Shown here in pieces: positions 18,039 through 25,800 of a stretch of 34,483 nt of DNA. Position 1 is the stretch's first letter, and every line of letters starts with the position of its first letter. The stretch is from Candidatus Magasanikiibacteriota bacterium (lineage in GTDB: Bacteria > Patescibacteriota > Patescibacteriia > Magasanikbacterales > UBA922): contig PBBY01000011.1 of the NCBI GenBank assembly GCA_002716765.1, positions 1 to 34,483 on the forward strand, in the 5' to 3' direction. The notes below the pieces were generated by a model. That model ran no database searches. It worked only from the letters and a program-made list of their open reading frames with translations, and had not been told where the DNA came from. The translations under genes were made by a program, and so were the position numbers.

Positions 18039-18587
18039 TTAATATTTTGTAATAATAGCGGTTATTTTATTACCTTGCCGCTTGGTTTCTTGCTCGAATT
18101 TTACATTCATGTTCTCTGAAAGAAGTGCAAAGAAGTCTTCTACGACTTTGTATGCAAGCGGTGTTTTGTATCGTTCTGCACCACGCAATATAATTTCTAG
18201 TCGGACTTTGTCTCCGCGTGAAAGGAATTTTTCTGCTTGTTTTTTCTTTGTTTCTATGTCTCCTTTTCCGATACGCATAGAAAGTCTGACACCTTTTATA
18301 TCACTTATGTGGGTATTACTTCTTTGTTTTCGTACCTCTTTTTCTTTTTGGTATTTAAAGTGCTTAAAGTTTTTTAGTTGCGCAACCGGAGGATCTGATT
18401 TTGGGTTAATTTCTACCAAATCCAAATCTTCCTCTTTTGCCATGCGAAGTGCTTCGGAAAGTGAAAAAACACCAATATTACTTCCGTCATCGCCAAGTAG
18501 GCGCAATTGTTCTGCGGTAATTTTTTCATTCACATTATAATGAGGAATGAGTTTCTTTTTTGGTCGTTTTTTTCTGGAAATTCGCAT
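18039..18587 (-). CDS. infC: Translation initiation factor IF-3
   Basis: NEKITAEQLRLLGDDGSNIGVFSLSEALRMAKEEDLDLVEINPKSDPPVAQLKNFKHFKYQKEKE; followed by rpmI-rplT. Confidence 0.94.
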   Translation of the reverse strand: MRISRKKRPKKKLIPHYNVNEKITAEQLRLLGDDGSNIGVFSLSEALRMAKEEDLDLVEINPKSDPPVAQLKNFKHFKYQKEKEVRKQRSNTHISDIKGVRLSMRIGKGDIETKKKQAEKFLSRGDKVRLEIILRGAERYKTPLAYKVVEDFFALLSENMNVKFEQETKRQGNKITAIITKY

Positions 18588-18613
18588 AAATAAAAATAAG
18601 AGAAAATAAAATA

Positions 18614-19004
18614 TGGTGGAGATGCCGAGAATCGAACTCGGGTCTAGAGCGGGTTACAAATATGATCTACATGCATAGCCATTTTGTTTACCGACGTGTA
18701 TAGGAAAATGGCAAAATAGCACATCGGGTGTCTGTAATTATTTCAAATAGTCGCAACAGACGGTACGAATATCCTACACTCAATTGGTTTGTACCGCAAC
18801 GCATTATTGAGTATTATGCGCGCGATAGCGGTGGTTTTATGCCACTGCAGATGCGAGTGCTGGAGTGCTAAATGCAGAAGCAATAGCGCTCTTTACTCGG
18901 CTAACAATGTTTGCAATTGTCGTTGCGTCTTGGGTTTTGCGAGGACAAAACAACCTCGGTGCACATATGAATAACAGGTCCGTCTATCGAAGCCTGTCAT
19001 CCCC
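18614..19004 (-). ncRNA. ssrA: Transfer-messenger RNA (tmRNA)
   Basis: 5' GGGGATGACAGGCTTCGATAG pairs with 3' CATCTCCACCA; T-arm CGGGTTCGATTCTCGG; PK1-like CGAGG/CCTCG plus TTTTG/CAAAA. Tag ORF GCAACGACAATT...GTGGCATAA; adjacent to smpB. Confidence 0.93.
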
Positions 19005-19028
19005 GTATAAGTTGTAGAGAATTGGGTG

Positions 19029-19481
19029 TTAGTCGGTATAGTTACCTTTTAAGGCTCTTGCTGTTTGTCTTTTTGCTTCTCGGCCTTTTATGGCTTCTCG
19101 TTTGTCGTGCTTTTTCTTTCCTTTTGCTACGCCGATTTCTACCTTAATTCTTCGGCCACTAGTATACACCGAAAGTGGTACAATTGTCAAGCCTTTTTCC
19201 TGGGATTTTGCGCGTAAATAAGCGATTTCTTTCTTTTTTAGTAGTAGTTTTCTTGTTCTGTTTGGATCATAATTTGGTAATGGTCCGGCATGTCTATATT
19301 TGCTAATATGTGCGTTTAATAAAAATGGTTCATCTTTATGAAACACCACATGCGCGCCAACCAGTTTTATACCACCATTTCTAATAGATTTTACTTCTTG
19401 GCCATCCAAAACCAAACCAGCCTCAACTTTTTTGAGGATTTCGTAATCAAACAAGGCTTTTTTGTTTTTTGCGTAAATCAT
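19029..19481 (-). CDS. smpB: SsrA-binding protein SmpB
   Basis: KKALFDYEILKKVEAGLVLDGQEVKSIRNGGIKLVGAHVVF; RTRKLLLKKKEI; VEIGVAKGKKKHDKREAIKGREAKR. Confidence 0.95.
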   Translation of the reverse strand: MIYAKNKKALFDYEILKKVEAGLVLDGQEVKSIRNGGIKLVGAHVVFHKDEPFLLNAHISKYRHAGPLPNYDPNRTRKLLLKKKEIAYLRAKSQEKGLTIVPLSVYTSGRRIKVEIGVAKGKKKHDKREAIKGREAKRQTARALKGNYTD

Positions 19482-19616
19482 ATGGTCTGGTATAGCGACT
19501 GGTATTTTTCTAGATATGTGGTATAGTTTACTCTCCTCTTATCATATTGTATACTATATACACTATAAGAGTAAATAGCTTATCGACAAAGTCTGTTGGT
19601 GGCTTTTTATATAACT

Positions 19617-20402
19617 ATGAAAAATACAAGATATATTTGGCAGTACAGCATGGGAATCGGCACCGCACTTATTAGTGGGGCGGCGCTTTTTTTAATGCAG
19701 GCGTTTCCGGTAAATACTGTATTTTGGCCCGCGCTTTTTGTGTGGCTTGCTATTTTCTCTTTCATTTATTTTTTTACCAAATCACATTTAGATTGGAAAG
19801 TTGGTGTGTATTCACTTGCCATCACCTCCATTTTTGCACTAACGGGATTAATTGGTGTAATAGAAGTACCATTTGTACGAACCACTATTTCTGTGCTTGG
19901 TGCCTTATCACTTGGGTTACTGTATTCATTTGGTATAGAAGGAACGATCGTTACATGGTTAAGTAAAAAACCATTTATTCGGTTCATGATGATTTTTTGG
20001 GTATTTAATGCCTATGCATTAAGCACATTGTTTTTTGCTTTTCAAACATTTTTCCCCGGAACATTGTCATTTATTGTGTTACTGTTAGGCGGTGGCTGTA
20101 TGTATGGTGCAATTGCTCTTATGATTTGGCGTATGTATTTTTCTACCAGAATAGAACCACTATATGTTTGGGCTAGTTTAATGATATTTGTAACAATGGA
20201 ATGTTTGTGGGTTATTCATTTACTTCCTTTTGCGTATCCGGTGTTAGCTTTTTTTGCCACGTGGGTGTGGTATTTAATTCACTTGCTTGCCAGGTTTCAC
20301 TTTACCAAAAGAGATATTATTTGGAAAAAACAGCATAATTTCATTATTGCGAATATCATTTTATTTATCTTGATTTTATTATTTTTTGTAAAATGGGTTT
20401 AA
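19617..20402 (+). CDS. Polytopic membrane protein, unknown function
   Basis: About 8 hydrophobic helices. Start at ATG 19617 (MKNTRYIWQYSMG) is more plausible than 19596. Confidence 0.65.
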   Translation: MKNTRYIWQYSMGIGTALISGAALFLMQAFPVNTVFWPALFVWLAIFSFIYFFTKSHLDWKVGVYSLAITSIFALTGLIGVIEVPFVRTTISVLGALSLGLLYSFGIEGTIVTWLSKKPFIRFMMIFWVFNAYALSTLFFAFQTFFPGTLSFIVLLLGGGCMYGAIALMIWRMYFSTRIEPLYVWASLMIFVTMECLWVIHLLPFAYPVLAFFATWVWYLIHLLARFHFTKRDIIWKKQHNFIIANIILFILILLFFVKWV

Positions 20403-20417
20403 TCAGTTCAGTATTAT

Positions 20418-21530
20418 ATGAAACAAAGAAAAAAAATATTTCCACCACATTTACCAGCACGACCATTTCTGCGGCATAGAAATATGCGCAATCAAGTTCG
20501 ATCATTATATGTTGTGCTTATTTTGGTGTTTTCCGGTGTAACTGCTGCAGCTATTTCTTTAAGTATCATTGCGTGGGTTGTGCCAAATGGCTATTCTTAT
20601 CCCACGTCTTCGGATATTGTTATTCGCACACAACAGATTCAAACTAGTAATCAGCCAAGTTTTGAGCCACTTCTTGCACAGAAAGTAGAAAAACGAGAGA
20701 TACGATTATATAATGCAAAACAAAAAACAACCGACGGGTTTTATGCAGGTTCGGCATATATTGCCGATGCGGTATTACTTTCTGCTGGTGGTTGGGCTGT
20801 ATTTTATCCTACACATGCGGTACCACAAAAACGATTCATAGAAGCCGTAGATTACCAAGGGCAAGTATATACAGTCACCAATCTATTTCATGACAAAGTG
20901 AGTGGTTTTACGTTTATACAAATCGACGGAGATAATTTCCGTGGCGATTTGTCTTTTGCAGACGCGCAAGCGTTTTCTGGTAAAACAGCGCTAGTTGCCA
21001 GAGCAAAAGGAATAAATAATGCCATAGCTATAGATTCATTTATACAAAAAGACACACACAACACACTGCCTGTTTGGCAGCCACAATACATTCATACATT
21101 TATTGGCCAAGCAAAACCAGGAAATATGGTGTTTACATTGGATTCCGGAGAATTGGTTGGATTTGTTGGAAAAAATAATACCATTGTTCCAGCGTGGATG
21201 GTACAAAGTCAATTAAACGGGTTATTTGAAGACGGAAACACGGCATATACTATTTTAGATATTGGTGGATACGAAATAGATGGGTTTGTAGACGAAGACG
21301 AAGTGTTTCAGAAAAAAACCGGTTGGTATATAACAACATCTGCTACAAAAGCAACAACCAGCACATTGGGAATAGGTGACGTAATTGTAGAAATTAACAA
21401 AAAACCATTCTCCGCAATAGACGCAGCAGAACACATATTGCTTGGACCAAATCCATTACCGCTACGCATTATTCGTAATACAGAATATACAGATATTTTG
21501 GTAAACAAAACAACAAAAATAGTTCAATAA
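20418..21530 (+). CDS. HtrA/DegP-like membrane-anchored protein with degenerate catalytic triad and C-terminal PDZ
   Basis: N-terminal TM; trypsin-like layout GSAYIADAVLLSAG..YPTHAV..SGFTFIQID..PGNMVFTLDSGELVGFVG; PDZ-like LGIGDVIVEINKKPFSAIDAAEHILLG. Confidence 0.6.
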   Translation: MKQRKKIFPPHLPARPFLRHRNMRNQVRSLYVVLILVFSGVTAAAISLSIIAWVVPNGYSYPTSSDIVIRTQQIQTSNQPSFEPLLAQKVEKREIRLYNAKQKTTDGFYAGSAYIADAVLLSAGGWAVFYPTHAVPQKRFIEAVDYQGQVYTVTNLFHDKVSGFTFIQIDGDNFRGDLSFADAQAFSGKTALVARAKGINNAIAIDSFIQKDTHNTLPVWQPQYIHTFIGQAKPGNMVFTLDSGELVGFVGKNNTIVPAWMVQSQLNGLFEDGNTAYTILDIGGYEIDGFVDEDEVFQKKTGWYITTSATKATTSTLGIGDVIVEINKKPFSAIDAAEHILLGPNPLPLRIIRNTEYTDILVNKTTKIVQ

Positions 21531-21555
21531 TTTACTTTTTATTTAGCGCTACTTT

Positions 21556-22164
21556 ATGTTTATAAAAAAACACGGAAATGTCACAAAAAAAGACATACGT
21601 TTTATGTGCATGGTTGCACTTGGTTTTGGAATCGCTTCACTTATTGTTTCGTTGCTTTTACCACAAAAATATCGGGCAGATGCACAAGTATTTATTATTC
21701 CGTCTTCCGGGCATGGAACCGATCCGTATACCGCCATTAAATCAACAGAAAAAGTGGCAGAAAATATTGTCCATTTAGTAAAAACAGATGATTTTTATAA
21801 TAAAGTAATAGCTTCGGGAGTTGGATTAGACACGGCACAGTTTGACACGGTGTCGGTAAGAAAAAGACGAAAAGCATGGCAAAAAACAATAGACGCGCGT
21901 GTTATTTTTGGCACCGGCATTGTGCAAATTAGCACATATCATACCGATCAAGTCCAAGCAAAAGCATATGCCAGTGCTGCAGCAAATGCTTTGTCTACCA
22001 GAAGTATAGAATATGTTGGTCAATTTGTTGGTGTAAAATTAGTTAACAATCCAATCGTTTCTCGTTGGCCAGCCAGACCAAACTTGGTCGTAAATATTGT
22101 TATTGGTTTGCTTATTGGTTTATTGTATTCTGGTGTTTCTATTATAAGGAAAAAACATACATAA
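21556..22164 (+). CDS. Wzz/YveK-like polysaccharide chain-length / co-polymerase protein
   Basis: N-terminal TM then LPQKYRADAQVFI; C-terminal NPIVSRWPARPNLVVNIVIGLLIGLLYSGVSIIRKK. Confidence 0.7.
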   Translation: MFIKKHGNVTKKDIRFMCMVALGFGIASLIVSLLLPQKYRADAQVFIIPSSGHGTDPYTAIKSTEKVAENIVHLVKTDDFYNKVIASGVGLDTAQFDTVSVRKRRKAWQKTIDARVIFGTGIVQISTYHTDQVQAKAYASAAANALSTRSIEYVGQFVGVKLVNNPIVSRWPARPNLVVNIVIGLLIGLLYSGVSIIRKKHT

Positions 22165-22228
22165 AATAGACTAAAATAATTATCTTATTTATGGTATACT
22201 ATTACCATAATATTAATACGTCATTTTT

Positions 22229-22561
22229 ATGTCACAAAATACTATTTTAAACGTACTTTCTTCACCAAATGTATTTATAGAAAAACTTCTAGAAAAAAAG
22301 GGGATTACCAATTTAACACAAGATCAAAAAGATGTATATGTTCCAGAATTTGCTTCACTTTTAGAACAGCGAATAAGTTTTGCATTAATTCCAAAATTAG
22401 ACGAAAATCATAAAACACGTTTTGTTTCTTTGTTAGAAAACGAAAGCACAACAGCAGAAGAATGGAATCATTTTTGGCATGAAGCTGTGCCAAATTTTGA
22501 AGAAATGCTAAAAGAAGAGTTACGCATATTTTCCACAGACATGCTCAAAAGTTTTGAATAA
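22229..22561 (+). CDS. Small conserved-looking protein (possibly DUF5663-like)
   Basis: Uninterrupted 110-aa helical ORF (LTQDQKDVYVPEFASLLEQRISFALIPKL) with TATACT upstream; family name recalled, not verified. Confidence 0.55.
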   Translation: MSQNTILNVLSSPNVFIEKLLEKKGITNLTQDQKDVYVPEFASLLEQRISFALIPKLDENHKTRFVSLLENESTTAEEWNHFWHEAVPNFEEMLKEELRIFSTDMLKSFE

Positions 22562-22570
22562 AATTATTGT

Positions 22571-22786
22571 ATGCCAGATACTCCACAAACACAACAAACA
22601 GACGAAGTATCTACAAAAGACGAAAAAATACATGCTATGCTAGAAGAGATTCACCAAAAAAGACTTCTGCTAGAAAAAAAAGTATCACAATTAGAAAAGG
22701 ATCATTTTTTGTTATATAAAAAAACGGTAGAACAAAAAGATAAACAAGCGATTCATAGTATTTTACAGCATATTATAGATTCATAA
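22571..22786 (+). CDS. Small coiled-coil protein, unknown function
   Basis: 71-aa heptad-rich ORF (HAMLEEIHQKRLLLEKKVSQLEKDHFLLYKKTVEQK) colinear with its neighbours. Confidence 0.5.
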   Translation: MPDTPQTQQTDEVSTKDEKIHAMLEEIHQKRLLLEKKVSQLEKDHFLLYKKTVEQKDKQAIHSILQHIIDS

Positions 22787-22815
22787 TACTTATTTTATTG
22801 TCATAATTTTAAAAT

Positions 22816-25800
22816 ATGCCAGAAGAAAGAAAAACAAAACTTCAAGAAAGGATGAAAAAATTAGAAAATGAACTTCAACAAACGGCGGAAAAATTAGAAA
22901 ATGAACTGGGTCAACCCGGCGAATTAGGTCTACTAAGTCAAGCACTGCAAACAGAGGCTGAAGGCGTTTTAAACTTAATAAGTAGATTAAACGCATTGAA
23001 AAAATCTATAGAAGGTGATAGTGGGGATGAAGTAAAAAAAATTGATGCCCTAGAGCGTGATATGGCTGACTTAGAAAGTCTTGTGATTGAGGCAAAAAAA
23101 AAGTTAACAAGCGAAGTGCGCACTAGTGAAGATTTGTCGGAAGATTTTGCACCTCAATCAGAAATAGAAAGATCTGGACAGACTGGGTTTGACCCAACCC
23201 AACTCATTATTTGGAAAAACTTGGATCCAACAGCCCGTATTATGCCTGGTGATTTAACTTCTGGTTATAAAGATTTTTCAACACGAGGTCAACAGTCACA
23301 CATACAAGTAGAAGGAATAGAGACTTTTTCTCAACAAGAACAAAACCTTATAGGGCCTCAACCTTTGGAAACAGAAACTATTTTCACAGAGGAAGAACTT
23401 GACTCCTTGTTAGCTGTGTTAGTTGATCCTGATTTAGACGATACATTACAAGAGTTGGGGCCTGGACCTTTTTCTGAAATTCTAGAATTTGTTCCAGTCG
23501 AGGTACAAGGATTACTTAATATGGGAGAAGATATACAAAAAGAACTTGAATCCAATCTAGACTTTGATAGTGCAAAAAATATATACAGAGAACAATTGAG
23601 TAATTTAAATATGGATTCTACGCTTGATGTTGTTGTGTCGTATGACCGCACACAAGAAGAAAAAGGAGAGCGCGGATCAGTGTATTTGGCACAAAAAGCT
23701 TTGGAAGAACTAAAAGAGTATATTGGAACAAAAATAGAAGAAGCCTTTGGCGAAATAGAAGGAAGAAGAGGTTTGCCAGATCTAAGCCGCATCAATTATG
23801 GTAATTATGAAAGATTTAAGACAGAAGTCCAACCATATGCTACATATCTTATAGTAAATAGTAATTTTATTCCAAAAGAATTAATACCAAGATATAAACA
23901 CATACAAGAAAAAATAGAAAGGTTACAACAAGAATTTACAGAAGCAGAAAACGCAAAAGAAGCGGCAGAAAAAATAAATGAATTTAAACAAAACATTGAA
24001 AGTAGAACCGAAGTTCCCAATAATATATTGGCATTAAGAAAACATGTAGAAGCGTGTCGTGACAATCGGTTTTTACAAGATGCTCTTGGGTATGAATTAA
24101 ATGACATTGATCAATTTTTAGACCGTTTAGAGCAGGAAAATAAACAAGAGCGATTAAGCAAATGGAATAAAGAAGAGTTTATAAAAGGAAAAATAATTTC
24201 ATTGCTAGAGTTTTGTAATAACCCATCTGTAAAGGTAAATAGATTTTTTAGCCTCAGTTTTGATAGAGATAGTGGAGTAAACGCTTCATACAATCTTGCA
24301 AATTATACAGATTCTGAAAGTAATCCCATTATTCAACAATCAGATGTAACTGCTGTATTAGAAAAACTGACAACAGTTGGTATTCTTAAAAAAGAACATG
24401 GCCGTTACAGCCTTCTAGAAAGACGTGATCCCGAAAAATTAAAAACCCATTACCAGCAGCTAGCTGTTCAAGAATTGCGTCAATATATCTTTCAGAATCC
24501 AGGGGAAAATACTATTACCTCTAATGTTTTAGCAGATAAGCTTTGTATTACGGAAGGCAATATATTAGGTTATGATATTACTAAGTATTTAACAAGTCAG
24601 AAACTTCTTCAAAAAATAAGAGGGCGAGACGGTGAATTTACTATTAAAAAACAAGAAATACAGAACAAACTTGATCAAGAATTTAGCAAAAGTAGTGTTA
24701 CGGAAATAATTGCAGAAAAAAGAGACGGTATTACCAATGCAAAATCAGTAAAAGATATTATAGATTGTTTTGGTGATAGCTTATACCGTGCAGAAATGCA
24801 GCATATAATGAAGGCTCTAATCACTATTGAAAAAACAAAAGACACGACAACGGATCAGCATGCCTTGCGTAGCTTAGAGTATATTCCAGAATTACACCAA
24901 AGAGTAAAAGAAATAATACAGAATGAAAGTGTGGTTTTGCGAGCAGAAAATCTAGAGGTTCTATTTAATATAACAAGAGATCTAGAAACAGGAATGAGTG
25001 AAGATGATTTAGAAAACAATCTCATTAATCTCCCAAAAGAACAAATAGATCAATTAGTAACAAAAAGTGGGCATAAAGATACACATCTTCGGGCTATACC
25101 AGAAATATACGGTATTCGGAAAACAACCTCAAGATTAATAGACATGCTTATAGAGCAAAAGAGGTCGGAAAGAGAAGCAAAAATACAAAGTGCGCAAGAT
25201 CTGTTAGACGTAAAGAAAAAGCTTGGGAAAACGAATATCGGTAATATATACAATGAAACTGGCGAAATTATTGTAGTGAAAAAGATGCGCGAAATAGTAG
25301 ACACATTAATAGACGCATCCGAAAGTGATGAATTAGAAACAGTAAGTCCTTTGCGCATTACAGCATTAGTCAAGACACTTCCAGAAGTATATGGTATTCA
25401 AGAAAAAGTAACAGAATTGTACATGAGAAAAAGAATAGAAAGTGTGGAAACCATATATGATTTACAAAAGGAAGTTGATTTGCAAATTGATTTAGAATTA
25501 TTTTCTGGCAATAACACTTCTTGGAAAAATGGTGTAAACATAACAGGAGAAAATGGTTTTTGGGATAGCATTAAATCATCTTTAGTAAACGGAGAAGATA
25601 TTGATTTTACCTATGAAGATGAAGATGGAATCACACATAAATTGGTAGATGGATTTGCAACAGATCATTTTGGGATTAATAACATATTAGAACGTTTAGC
25701 AAAAGAGCTTCAAGCTGATATAAAAACAAAAACGACCAATATTAACGAATCTAATAGTCTTGAGTCTTTGCAAGAAACAGTGAGTAGTTTTGGAGACATA

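Noticed and set aside
19530-19580. Partial inverted repeat TTTACTCT..CTTAT / ATAAGAGTAAA between smpB and the 19617 gene
   Set aside because: Short, imperfect and AT-rich in a divergent promoter region; could be chance or an ordinary operator, not enough to support a call.
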